Part shown: one piece after another, positions 8,667 to 17,000 of the stretch
How positions within the stretch are numbered: position 1 is the first letter of the stretch
How the letters are laid out: every line of letters starts with the position of its first letter
Assembly (NCBI GenBank): GCA_021323895.1
Contig: JAJPKD010000238.1
Coordinates: forward strand, 1 to 40,580
Direction of reading: 5' to 3'
Source: Acidobacteriota bacterium
GTDB lineage: Bacteria > Acidobacteriota > Blastocatellia > Pyrinomonadales > Pyrinomonadaceae
Length of the DNA stretch: 40,580 nt
Position numbers and translations under genes: made by a program
The notes under the pieces: model-generated
Told to the model about the DNA's origin: nothing
What the model saw: the letters and a program-made list of their open reading frames with translations, nothing else
Database searches by the model: none

Positions 8667-9638
8667 GTGATTGAAATCCACATCAATACCTCGAACATTG
8701 AAGACGAATACCTGCGTCATCTGAACCTGGCTTACGGAAATTGGGGAGACCGGCAGCAGTTCGATTGGTATTTCAAGCGGCAGACTTCTTACCGAAATCC
8801 TGACGTGATTTTGCTGACGGTTGATGGACGTTTTGCAGCGGGCTCCGGAGTCAGTTATCGCCAAGTCGCGCTGCCAACCGGAGCTGAAATCAGCGTGGGA
8901 GTTGTGACCGGCGCCTGGACCTTATCGGAATTTCGCAATCAAGGCTGCTTCGCTCGGGTGATACAGGAATGCGTTGGTGTGACTTGTGAACGTGGCGGCG
9001 CGCTGCTGTTGGGTTTCGTTCGCGCCGACAACGCCAGCAGCCGTCAAATGGCCAGACTGGGATCGGCCATGTTTCCAACCTGGTACCTGCGATCGAGAAT
9101 TACTGCCTCTTCGAAAGATGTTCCACCAGTCTTCGCGCCTGCCGGCCTAAACGATCAGCTTCTCGAAACCATCTTTGAAAGAATGAAGGTCCAGGGGCGC
9201 GGCTACGCGCGGATGACTTATGGGACGGTCAAAGACTTTTCGGATCAATTCCTCGGTCGTCCGGCAGGTACTGAAATTGTCCGCGATCGGCAGGAGAACT
9301 TCGGAGTGATCGAGAAGCGCGCCGACGCGGATGTGCTGCAATTGATGTCGCATTGCGAAGAAGCAGTCTCCTGCGCAGAACTGATGGCGAACATCAGCGC
9401 CTATTCGCACGCGCAAGGTCGAGAGCTGGTTTCTTTCACGACGCTGCCTTCTGTTCGCGCGGCAGCCCCGGCCGCAGGTTTCGAAGTACGCGACGGCTTT
9501 CTAACTGTGTTGGTTGCTAATGAAGCGACTTTGCGGCAAGTGGGGTTGGGCATGGGCAATGATTCCCGTCAATTAGCCGAACCCAGATCGGGGTTTTTTC
9601 TCGGCCCGTGGCTTGTTCACGGCGGTGACCGATTGTAA
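8667..9638 (+). CDS. GNAT-family acyltransferase (323 aa)
   Basis: A likely N-acyltransferase acting in the glycan pathway. The GNAT acetyl-CoA region is visible as VGVVTGAWTLSEFRNQGCFARVI (motif A variant with RNQG at about residues 91-94), followed by RGGALLLGFVRADNASSRQMARLG, an alpha/beta stretch ending in the usual motif-B Asn. The second half (about 170-323) looks like another, weaker GNAT-like half. It starts with GTG ten bases after the preceding stop, and its 3' end overlaps the next gene's proposed start by 26 bases. Substrate unknown; the context suggests an amino sugar. Confidence 0.7.
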   Translation: MIEIHINTSNIEDEYLRHLNLAYGNWGDRQQFDWYFKRQTSYRNPDVILLTVDGRFAAGSGVSYRQVALPTGAEISVGVVTGAWTLSEFRNQGCFARVIQECVGVTCERGGALLLGFVRADNASSRQMARLGSAMFPTWYLRSRITASSKDVPPVFAPAGLNDQLLETIFERMKVQGRGYARMTYGTVKDFSDQFLGRPAGTEIVRDRQENFGVIEKRADADVLQLMSHCEEAVSCAELMANISAYSHAQGRELVSFTTLPSVRAAAPAAGFEVRDGFLTVLVANEATLRQVGLGMGNDSRQLAEPRSGFFLGPWLVHGGDRL

Positions 9639-10827
9639 GATAGCCGCCTCACCAATTAGTTTCTCCTCAGTTGATATTCGGTATCGCAAAGCACACTTGA
9701 AGAACATATCCCCCGACTTTTCACTCGAGAGTTTTCTCGGCCGCGATAAGGTTACGCTCGACGAGCGGGGCATCAGTCAATATTTGACCGGCAAGATCAT
9801 TATGATTACCGGCGCCGGAGGATCGATCGGCGCCGAACTCGCCCGTCACGCCCAACGCTATGCACCAGCGCAGTTGCTCCTGGTAGAGCGTTCAGAGGCC
9901 GCTCTCTTCAACCTGCATCGCGAATTGACGCAGGACAAGTACGATTCAAAGTTATTCGTCCCGCTGCTTGCCGACATCAACGACTACCATCGCATGCGAC
10001 TGTTGTTCGAGCAGTACCGACCTCACGTAGTGCTGCACGCGGCGGCCCATAAACATGTTCCGATGCTGGAGGCGCATCCGGCTGAGGCGGTCAGAAACAA
10101 CGTGCTGGCAACCAGAATTATCGGCGAGTTCGCGGGAGAATTTGGAACGGATGCTTTTGTGCTGGTCTCCACTGACAAAGCCATCAATCCAAGTTCGATC
10201 ATGGGCGCTTCCAAGCGCGTCGCGGAATTAGTGATTCAGGACCTGGATCAAAACTACTCGCAGACTCGCTACCTCGCCGTGCGTTTTGGAAACGTTATCG
10301 GATCGAGTGGTTCGGTGGTCTCGATCTTTCTAGATCAGATCAGTCAACGCCGCCCGGTCACGATTACCGACACGCGCATGCAGCGGTACTTCATGACTTC
10401 GTTCGAAGCGGCGCAATTGGTGCTGCAAGCAGGCGCCCTCGGATGCGGCGGGGAAATCTTTATGTTGGAAATGGGTTCGGCCGTCAACATCTATGAGTTG
10501 GCGTGCGAGATGATCCGCCATCATGGACTGAAACCCGGCGTGGATATTGAGATTGAAGTTACGGGAATCAGACCGGGTGAAAAGTTGTTTGAAGAGCTGA
10601 GAGCCTCCGAAGAAACTCACGATCGAACTCGGCACCCAAGAATTCTCGTGAGCAAGATCGAGCGGTACTCATCAGAGACGATTAATGCCGCGCTCGAATC
10701 TCTCACAGACTTGGTGTATGGCAACACCGCCGCCGGGCAGATTCGGTCCTTGCTTGATGATCTCCTGCCAGAAGCCAGGCTCCAGCCTGATTTTCCTGCG
10801 CAGGCAAACAAGCTCCAGCCAGTTTAG
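9613..10827 (+). CDS. Soluble UDP-sugar 4,6-dehydratase of the WbpM/CapD type
   Basis: Extended short-chain dehydrogenase that makes a 4-keto-6-deoxy nucleotide sugar, the substrate of DegT-type aminotransferases such as the one at 2477-3670. It has the NAD-binding GAGGSIGAELARH, LADINDYHRM, LHAAAHKHVPMLE, and STDKAINPSSIMGASKR. That last segment carries the Ser/Met/Lys triad known for WbpM-type enzymes in place of Ser/Tyr/Lys. IRPGEKLFEEL is also diagnostic. Unlike full-length WbpM it has no N-terminal membrane domain (404 residues). The TTG at 9613 overlaps the previous gene; TTG at 9697 or GTG at 9625 are alternatives, all upstream of the conserved FLGRDKVTLD. Confidence 0.92.
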   Translation: MFTAVTDCKIAASPISFSSVDIRYRKAHLKNISPDFSLESFLGRDKVTLDERGISQYLTGKIIMITGAGGSIGAELARHAQRYAPAQLLLVERSEAALFNLHRELTQDKYDSKLFVPLLADINDYHRMRLLFEQYRPHVVLHAAAHKHVPMLEAHPAEAVRNNVLATRIIGEFAGEFGTDAFVLVSTDKAINPSSIMGASKRVAELVIQDLDQNYSQTRYLAVRFGNVIGSSGSVVSIFLDQISQRRPVTITDTRMQRYFMTSFEAAQLVLQAGALGCGGEIFMLEMGSAVNIYELACEMIRHHGLKPGVDIEIEVTGIRPGEKLFEELRASEETHDRTRHPRILVSKIERYSSETINAALESLTDLVYGNTAAGQIRSLLDDLLPEARLQPDFPAQANKLQPV

Positions 10828-10842
10828 GTGTAACCAATTGTG

Positions 10843-10883
10843 AAATAAAAAGCGGTTGCTCCTCGAATGAAAAGCACCCGCTT
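10843..10883 (-). terminator. Rho-independent terminator of the tRNA unit
   Basis: Read leftward after tRNA-Asp: an 11-base stem (10883-10873 with 10860-10850, one mismatch), a 12-base loop, then a T-rich run TTTTATTT. It lies between the converging dehydratase gene and the tRNAs. There is no T-run on the other strand, so it serves the leftward transcript. Confidence 0.75.
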
Positions 10884-10890
10884 CGATTAA

Positions 10891-10971
<81 letters not shown>

Positions 10972-10975
10972 AGAG

Positions 10976-11046
10976 CAGAGGTCAGAGATCAGAGGTTAGA
11001 GGTTAGCCAAACGAACTGACCTCTAACCTCTGACCTCTAACCTCTG
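10976..11046. repeat. Inverted repeat built of tandem heptamers, between two tRNAs
   Basis: The left arm (10976-11006) holds four copies of a unit close to AGAGGTT and the right arm (11016-11046) holds four copies of its complement close to AACCTCT. The arms match at 28 of 31 positions around a 9-base spacer. There is no T-run, so it is not a normal terminator. In the tRNA precursor it would form a long hairpin between tRNA-Val and tRNA-Asp. Confidence 0.9.
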
Positions 11047-11053
11047 CCTCATC

Positions 11054-11128
11054 TGGTGGGCGCGGAGGGACTCGAACCCCCAACCTCTTCCTTGTAAGGG
11101 AAGCCGTCTACCATTGACATACGTGCCC
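11054..11128 (-). tRNA. tRNA-Val (TAC)
   Basis: A 75-base cloverleaf with encoded CCA. The anticodon stem CTTCC/GGAAG encloses CTTACAA, giving anticodon TAC. The D arm is TGTC-AATGGTA-GACG and the T arm GGGGG-TTCGAGT-CCCTC. The acceptor stem GGGCACG/CGCGCCC has one A-C mismatch (position 5 with 68), the only irregularity. It is the first gene of the leftward tRNA unit. Confidence 0.95.
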
Positions 11129-11172
11129 ATTTCAAAAATCAAATCGGAACTAATGTGTCACGACGAAGTGTC

Positions 11173-11201
11173 ATCGTAAGAAATGCATCGAAGGGTGTCA
11201 A
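11173..11201 (-). promoter_or_regulatory. Sigma-70-like promoter of the tRNA-Val/tRNA-Asp unit
   Basis: Leftward -35 TTGACA (11201-11196, perfect consensus), a 17-base spacer, and -10 TACGAT (11178-11173, four of six). The expected transcript start is near 11166, about 38 bases before the tRNA-Val 5' end. Confidence 0.75.
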
Positions 11202-11285
11202 GGAAACGACTATCCGAAGGCTTTGGGATCGCCGCTACTTGCGATTATATTTATTCGACCCAGACCGCTCGGTTCAGTCCACGCC

Positions 11286-12518
11286 GTGAATGCACGACTA
11301 GCAGATACTAAGTTGTTGGCTTTTGCCGTTCTGATCGCGGTCAGTGGGGCGCTGCTTTTTGTGCGCGCCGGCACTTCGGAGACGCAGGAGCCCACTAAGC
11401 AACAGCGTCCGCGCACTGTCGGCGCGAACCAAAACTCGAATAAATCGGCGCAGCCACAACCAACCAAGTCGCCCGGCGAAGAGGTCGATGAAGGCGACGT
11501 GGTCCGCGTGGAAACGCAGCTCGTGAGCGTTCCCGCCGTCGTGACCGATAAAAGCGGTCGCCCTGTCCCGATGTTGCGACTCGAGAATTTCACCGTGCTC
11601 GAAGACGGTCAGCCGCAGAAACTCACGAACTTTTCCACCACGGAAGCACCGTTTGAGATAGCTCTGCTGCTCGATACTTCCGGATCGACGCGCGAAGAGT
11701 TGGGGTTGATTCGCGATGCAGCGAATGCGTTTCTCAGCGCACTGCGCGCCGGCGATCGCGTCGCGATCATTGGCTTCAATAATTCAAATGGTACCAGCGG
11801 ACCCGCTGCAGCAGTCGAAGTATTATCGCCGCTCACCGACAAGCGTACGGTCCTGCGTAGTGCTATTGCGAATCTCGGAACGAGCAACGGCACGCCATAT
11901 TACGACGCGCTGTCACGAGTGGCCGACGAAGTGTTTCGCGATCCCCCCACCGATCAATTTCGCGGACGCCGAGCGGTCGTGGCGCTGACCGACGGTGTTG
12001 ATTCGAGTAGCAATTCCGATTACGCAAGCGCTCGCGCCAAGCTAACGCGCGCAGGTGTCGCAACCTATTTCATTCAAGTGAGCACCGAAGACTACGTCGA
12101 AGATCGTTTGCTGAAGGATTGTCAGGACGATGGCCGCCTGACGCTTTCGGCGAAGCAGCTCGAGCGATTTCGACAATTGTTTGTGCCAAGCGCGCAAAAG
12201 GAAGACTACGCGGACTTCTGCCGCTTGGGCCAATTTGAGCGCATGGACATTAGCCGTCAGCTCTACAATCTGGCGCGGCGCGAGATGGGTGAGCTCGCGC
12301 GCTCGACCGGCGGCAAGAATTTTTCGGCGGCGAGTTTGCAGGAAGCGCGCGCGGCCTTCGCCGAAGTCGCCAACGAGATCGGCACGCAATACAGCCTTGG
12401 TTATTATCCGTCGAACAAAGCGCGCGACGGACAGTTTCGCAAAATCACGGTGCAACTGCGCGGCGTGAAAGATGCGAACGTGCGGGCGAGGGAAGGATAC
12501 TACGCGCCGAAGCAGTGA
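11286..12518 (+). CDS. Secreted vWA protein, acidobacterial type (paralogue 1)
   Basis: Member of the VWFA-related acidobacterial family (TIGR03436-like). These are exported proteins of unknown function with a metal-ion-dependent adhesion site. From the GTG at 11286 a signal segment LLAFAVLIAVSGALLFV follows, then a Pro/Gln linker and the family motif GDVVRVETQLVSVPAVVTD. After these come VLEDGQPQKLTNFSTTEAPF, the MIDAS strand LLLDTSGSTREEL, VVALTDGVDSSS, and the C-terminal QYSLGYYPSN and VRAREGYYAPKQ. A TTG at 11223 would add 21 residues ahead of the signal segment; I prefer the GTG because it places the signal at the N-terminus. Between the TDGVD strand and the last helix lies an extra charged stretch of about 65 residues. 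Two paralogues lie at 21218 and 24838. Confidence 0.9.
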   Translation: MNARLADTKLLAFAVLIAVSGALLFVRAGTSETQEPTKQQRPRTVGANQNSNKSAQPQPTKSPGEEVDEGDVVRVETQLVSVPAVVTDKSGRPVPMLRLENFTVLEDGQPQKLTNFSTTEAPFEIALLLDTSGSTREELGLIRDAANAFLSALRAGDRVAIIGFNNSNGTSGPAAAVEVLSPLTDKRTVLRSAIANLGTSNGTPYYDALSRVADEVFRDPPTDQFRGRRAVVALTDGVDSSSNSDYASARAKLTRAGVATYFIQVSTEDYVEDRLLKDCQDDGRLTLSAKQLERFRQLFVPSAQKEDYADFCRLGQFERMDISRQLYNLARREMGELARSTGGKNFSAASLQEARAAFAEVANEIGTQYSLGYYPSNKARDGQFRKITVQLRGVKDANVRAREGYYAPKQ

Positions 12519-12525
12519 GCAGTTC

Positions 12526-12627
12526 TTATTTGTAATTTGACATTTGTCATTTGACATTGAAAATCACGAGACGAAGTCTTAAGCGTGTCTTTCAATTGAC
12601 GGATGACGGATGTCAAATCACAAATGA
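12526..12627. repeat. Inverted repeat of tandem heptamers before deoB
   Basis: The left arm (12526-12556) carries four heptamers close to ATTTGAC; the right arm (12597-12627) carries four units close to TGACGGA/TGTCAAA. The arms match at 24 of 31 positions; five of the seven differences would be G-U pairs in the rightward RNA. The spacer is 40 bases. The likely deoB start codon lies inside the right arm. Confidence 0.8.
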
Positions 12628-13805
12628 CCAATAATACTTTCAATCGCATAACTCTTATCGTCCTCGACGGCGCTGGTATTGGCGCGATGCCCGATGCGCC
12701 TGCGTGGGGTGACGCGGGCTCAGATACGTTTGGCCACATCTGTGAATCGCGGCAATTGCATCTGCCGAATCTGCAAGGCCTCGGCTTGGGCAACATTCGT
12801 CCGTTGTCAGGCGTCCCGGCGAACGCAAACCCGCGCGGCGGTTACGGCAAATGCGGGCTGAAATCGAATGGCAAAGACACGACCACGGGTCATTGGGAGA
12901 TGGCCGGAATCATTCTTGAGCGCGCGTTTCCCACTTATCCAAACGGATTTCCGCCGTCCGTGATCGACGAGTTCATTGCGAAGACGCGCGTGCCGGGAAT
13001 CCTCGGCAACATTCCCGCCAGCGGAACCGAGATCATCAAAGAGTTAGGCGAAGAGCACGTGAAGACGAAGAAGCCGATCGTTTATACGTCCGGTGATTCC
13101 GTCTTTCAGATCGCCGCGCACGAAGAAGTGTTCGGCCTCGATCGCTTGTATAAAATTTCTGAGATCGCGCGCGATATGTTGCGCGGCGAGCACGAAGTTG
13201 GCCGCGTGATTGCGCGTCCGTTTCTTGGCGACACCGGTTCGTTCTATCGCACCGAGAATCGTCACGACTATGCCGTCCCGCCGCCGCGCAAAAATTTATT
13301 GCCGCTGCTCAGCGATAACGGGCTTGATGTAATCAGCATCGGGAAGATTGCTTCGATTTACGATTCGGCTGGCGTGACGCAGGAACTAGTTGCCAAGAAC
13401 AATCAGCAGTCGATGGATCAAACGATTGCCGCGTTGTGCGACGACACCCGCGGTTTGATCTTCTCGAATTTCGTTGACTTCGACATGCTCTATGGTCATC
13501 GGCGAGACACGGAAGGCTATGCGCGTGCTTTGGAAGATTTCGATGCGCGTTGGCCGGAGATCGAAGCAGCGATGCGCGATGACGACCTGCTGATGATCAC
13601 CGCGGATCATGGCAACGATCCAACCTATCGCGGCACTGATCACACGCGCGAGTACGCGCCGCTGATCGTCTTTGGTAACAAGGCGAAAGCCAACGTTAAT
13701 CTGGGAACGCGCGAGTCGCTCTCAGACATCGGCAAAACAATTGCCGAAAATTTTGGCTTGAATCTCCACGCCGGCGCCAGCTTCCTTAACGATCTGATTC
13801 AATAG
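12624..13805 (+). CDS. deoB: Phosphopentomutase
   Basis: Interconverts ribose-1-phosphate or deoxyribose-1-phosphate with the 5-phosphates, linking nucleoside phosphorolysis to central metabolism. It is an alkaline-phosphatase-superfamily enzyme with metal site VLDGAGIGAMPDA near the N-terminus, the phosphothreonine loop GKDTTTGHWEMAG, the cap-domain start NGFPPSVIDEF, IYTSGDSVFQIAAHEE-like sequence, VDFDMLYGHRRD, and the second metal site TADHGNDPTYRGTDHTREY. From the ATG at 12624 the product is 393 residues, the usual family length; an ATG at 12603 would add seven residues encoded by a repeat arm. DeoC and the RpiB-like isomerase, which use its products, are encoded further downstream on the same strand. 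Confidence 0.96.
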   Translation: MTNNTFNRITLIVLDGAGIGAMPDAPAWGDAGSDTFGHICESRQLHLPNLQGLGLGNIRPLSGVPANANPRGGYGKCGLKSNGKDTTTGHWEMAGIILERAFPTYPNGFPPSVIDEFIAKTRVPGILGNIPASGTEIIKELGEEHVKTKKPIVYTSGDSVFQIAAHEEVFGLDRLYKISEIARDMLRGEHEVGRVIARPFLGDTGSFYRTENRHDYAVPPPRKNLLPLLSDNGLDVISIGKIASIYDSAGVTQELVAKNNQQSMDQTIAALCDDTRGLIFSNFVDFDMLYGHRRDTEGYARALEDFDARWPEIEAAMRDDDLLMITADHGNDPTYRGTDHTREYAPLIVFGNKAKANVNLGTRESLSDIGKTIAENFGLNLHAGASFLNDLIQ

Positions 13806-13818
13806 ATCGAGAAATGCC

Positions 13819-16008
13819 GTGAAATCCCAGGCGTTCAGATCAATTCTTCAAAAACTCACCGCCGTCGGATTCGCGGCGCTCCTCTTTGGATCAAATCAAT
13901 TCGCGCAGAGACGCCGCCCACCGAACATCGTTACGGAGCTCACCGACGTTGTTAACGCCATGCAGTTCTCGCCTGATGGGCGGACGCTGGCAATCGCGCG
14001 TGGCGCGCGCGGCGAGAATCGCGTAGAGCTTTGGGACACCGAAACCGGCAAATTAAGGCGGGCCATCAGAGGCTTTGATGGAGCAATTTGGTCAGTTTCA
14101 TTCTCGCCCGATGGCCGCACTTTGGTTACCGGCAGCGGCGGCATGCATCAGGAGAAGGTGGCGCAGAAGCCGCTGTCACGCAACGGCAGAACATTCACAG
14201 AACTCAAGTGGTGGGATTCGCAAAGCGGAGATCTAAAGTACCGCCGCGAGTTGCCGGATGAAGAGTTGGTCGGACTTACCGCTGCGTATTCACCCGATGG
14301 CCGATCGCTGGCGGCCGTTGAGAATCGATTGTCGTTGCGAATGGGCTTTGATGATGACTTCTTGGCTAGAGATCCGACGTTACGCAGTGCACCGATTCGC
14401 CACTCGGGTCAGTACGACTCTGACTTGAGACTGCTCGACGCTTTGACTGGCGAAGTACGGATGAAGCTGAAGGACGGGTTTGCGAGTTCTCAGTTTCCGA
14501 TGTTCTATCGCGGGATGTCGCGAATGGATCTTCTGCCGTTCCTGCCACGTCAACAGATGGGTCCCATCGCCTTCTCTCCGGATGCGCGAATCGTCGCCGC
14601 CTGGAACTCGAATGAGATCAGGCTTTGGGACAGCGGCACCGGCGCCGAAGTTCTGAAGCTCAAAAAATTCAAAGGCCGCATGGTCGCGGTAGCCTTCTCT
14701 CCTGATTCACGTTCGATCGCCGGAGCTATCGTGAATTATTCGATGAAGGATCGCCGGCCCGTTTTCCGAAGCGAAATCCGCGTCTGGGAAGTCCCAACCG
14801 GAACGCCGCATCAAGTAATCCCATTGATGACCCAGTCGGTTACCAATCTTCTTTTTGCCAATAACGGTCAACAGATGTTGGTGAGCGGCTTGCAGCGCGA
14901 CGAAGGCCACTCAATTGCTTCGATGGAGCTGGCCGATTTGCAGGCCGGGAGTCTCGGTAAGCTGCTCGCGAAAGACGAAAGCACGATGAGTTCGATCTGT
15001 CTTTCGCCGGATGGCGAGACGATGGCTTTTCAGATCGATGCTTCGACGGTAAAGCTGGTCGAAACCAGAGGCTGGCGCACGAAGTTCACGCTTAGTGCCG
15101 ACGAAGAACGCGATGCGAACAACTCCTCCTTGCGAAGATTTCTGGTCACGGTAAACAGCACGTTTGCGGTGGCCTTTCTTGCGGACGGAAAGACCGTCGC
15201 CGGCGAGATTGAAAATGGCGGCATCAAGCTCTGGGATTCGCGCACCGGCGAAGTGAAAAAAGCCGCGGGTGCTGAAGCTGAAACAGGATCGCTTGCCGCG
15301 ATCTCAAACAACGGAAACACGATTGCCGAAGTTGCTCCCGATGATTCGATTCGCGTGTGGAATGCCGCGACTGGCGAACACCGAATTATTCCGGCGCGAG
15401 ACTCGAAGGTCTCGGCGGTGGCGGTCTCGGGCGACGGGAAAATTGTGGCCACCGCTTACGCCGGCGCGATCGTCATTAGCGAGGCGTCTGATCTCAAACC
15501 GGTGCGCGCGATTGAAGGTGTCTCTGACATCTCTCAAGTTGCTTTGTCGAATGACGGCTCACTCGTTGCCGCCGCGAGCAAAGGGGCGGTCAAAATCTGG
15601 GGATCTGAAGGGAACGTCAAGCAGAGCATCGCCGCAGGTGGCGAAGTCACTGCCTTGAAGTTTGGCTCGCACGACCAATTGCTGGCGATCGGACGGAAAG
15701 ATGGGAGCGTCGGCGTTTGGAATGTGAACGGTCAGCTCGTCTTCGATGCCAGGAAACATGGCTCGGCAGTCAACGCGATCGCTTTTTCCAACGATGGAGT
15801 TCTTATGGCCAGCGGGGGCGACGATCGCACCGCAATTATTTGGGAAGTTGCCTCGGGCAAAACGCGCCGTTCGTTGAAGGGACACGATCTCGCGATCACC
15901 TCACTCGCATTTTCTCCTGACGCTACCGAACTCGCAGTTGGAAGCGGCAACGCATCCGTCGTTTTATGGCAAGTAGAAAAAGGCAAATTGGATCGGGTCC
16001 TGAAGTAA
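13819..16008 (+). CDS. Exported WD40-repeat beta-propeller protein
   Basis: A 729-residue protein starting GTG 13 bases after deoB. A signal peptide is visible (LTAVGFAALLFGSNQFAQ). The remainder is WD40-like repeats with the recurrent blade pattern VxFSPDGRTL...LWDxxTGxL, for example MQFSPDGRTLAIARG, VSFSPDGRTLVTGSG, IAFSPDARIVAAWNS, IAFSNDGVLMASGGDD and LAFSPDATELAVGSG. There are enough blades for two propellers. No enzymatic domain is seen, so it is presumably a periplasmic or surface scaffold for protein contacts. Possible co-transcription with deoB looks positional, not functional. Confidence 0.88.
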   Translation: MKSQAFRSILQKLTAVGFAALLFGSNQFAQRRRPPNIVTELTDVVNAMQFSPDGRTLAIARGARGENRVELWDTETGKLRRAIRGFDGAIWSVSFSPDGRTLVTGSGGMHQEKVAQKPLSRNGRTFTELKWWDSQSGDLKYRRELPDEELVGLTAAYSPDGRSLAAVENRLSLRMGFDDDFLARDPTLRSAPIRHSGQYDSDLRLLDALTGEVRMKLKDGFASSQFPMFYRGMSRMDLLPFLPRQQMGPIAFSPDARIVAAWNSNEIRLWDSGTGAEVLKLKKFKGRMVAVAFSPDSRSIAGAIVNYSMKDRRPVFRSEIRVWEVPTGTPHQVIPLMTQSVTNLLFANNGQQMLVSGLQRDEGHSIASMELADLQAGSLGKLLAKDESTMSSICLSPDGETMAFQIDASTVKLVETRGWRTKFTLSADEERDANNSSLRRFLVTVNSTFAVAFLADGKTVAGEIENGGIKLWDSRTGEVKKAAGAEAETGSLAAISNNGNTIAEVAPDDSIRVWNAATGEHRIIPARDSKVSAVAVSGDGKIVATAYAGAIVISEASDLKPVRAIEGVSDISQVALSNDGSLVAAASKGAVKIWGSEGNVKQSIAAGGEVTALKFGSHDQLLAIGRKDGSVGVWNVNGQLVFDARKHGSAVNAIAFSNDGVLMASGGDDRTAIIWEVASGKTRRSLKGHDLAITSLAFSPDATELAVGSGNASVVLWQVEKGKLDRVLK

Positions 16009-16079
16009 TCATTAATGGTTGCGCTTTGGCTAAATCACGCGTAACCTCGCCGGACAATTTTCAATTCAGGTTTCCCAAA

Positions 16080-17000
16080 ATGATCAAGCGCAAGCTAGTC
16101 CTGGCCTTTGTTGTTCTCTCAATGGCCGCCGTCTCGCATCGCACCGCGGCGCAATCGACAATTTTGAATACGCCCTCGACCGATGTCGTCGCGCCGAAAA
16201 AAGTCTATGTCGAAATGGACTTCATCTCGAATTACGCCTGGCAGCGCGACGACAATTCAAAGTACGCGAATTATTCGCCGCGTGTAGTTGTGGGCGTCGC
16301 GCGCAACGTTGAAGCCGGTGTCAACGTGTCGTTCACGCAAGTCCCCGGCGGTGGCGAGCCGATCGAGTTGCAGCCGAACGCGAAGTGGCAGTTCTATCAG
16401 AACGAGAAGGCTGGAGTCGCGGCTTCAGTAGGTTGCATTGGATACTTGCCAATTACCCACCGCGCGGGAACCGACAGCCTGGTGCAGTGTTATTCGGTGG
16501 TGAGCAAGAAAGTGAGCGGTGACCTTGGCCCGCGCTTTCATGGGGGCGGCTATGCCTTGATTGGTGCGAGCAAGGCGGAACGGACAAAGGCCGGCGCGAT
16601 CCTCGCGTACGAGCAACCGTTTTCAAAACGGACTGGGTTGTTGCTTGATTGGCTGAGTGGCGACAATCGATTCGGTTCAGCCAGCCCCGGACTCTACATT
16701 CTCCTGCCGCACAACAGTTCGCTTTCCGGCGGCTACACGATTGCGAATCACGGGCGCGGGAAGAACGCTTTCTTCCTTTATTACGGAACGCAGTTCTATG
16801 GGTTTAAGCGACACAGACTGAAGTGTATGCCACTACGGATTCTTCACCACTCCGATGTAGGGCAGATTGCGATAGCGCTCAGCAAAGTCCAAGCCGTATC
16901 CCACGACAAACTTGTCGGGAATCTTGAAGCCGAGATAATCGATCGGCACTTCCTTTTCACGACGCTCGTACTTGTCGAGCAGCGCCGCCAGTTTCACTGA
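16080..17000 (+). CDS. Exported beta-barrel-like protein of unknown function, overlapping hpt antisense
   Basis: From the ATG at 16080 a signal peptide is clear (KRKLVLAFVVLSMAAVSH...AAQS). The mature part is made of alternating polar/hydrophobic strands with many aromatic and glycine residues (YVEMDFISNYAW, SPRVVVGVARNVEAGVNVSF, GRGKNAFFLYYGTQFYGF), as in outer-membrane beta-barrels. I do not recognise the family. The last barrel-like strand ends in Phe at about 16805. The frame then continues for about 65 more residues, most of them read from the antisense of hpt, until 17000. That tail is basic and unlike the rest, so the natural stop has probably been lost. The frame remains open upstream to 15966, but that is the WD40 gene's end. 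Confidence 0.7.
   Translation: MIKRKLVLAFVVLSMAAVSHRTAAQSTILNTPSTDVVAPKKVYVEMDFISNYAWQRDDNSKYANYSPRVVVGVARNVEAGVNVSFTQVPGGGEPIELQPNAKWQFYQNEKAGVAASVGCIGYLPITHRAGTDSLVQCYSVVSKKVSGDLGPRFHGGGYALIGASKAERTKAGAILAYEQPFSKRTGLLLDWLSGDNRFGSASPGLYILLPHNSSLSGGYTIANHGRGKNAFFLYYGTQFYGFKRHRLKCMPLRILHHSDVGQIAIALSKVQAVSHDKLVGNLEAEIIDRHFLFTTLVLVEQRRQFH

Noticed and set aside
10976-11046. CRISPR-like array or terminator
   Set aside because: The units are directly adjacent heptamers without spacers, and no T-run follows on either strand.
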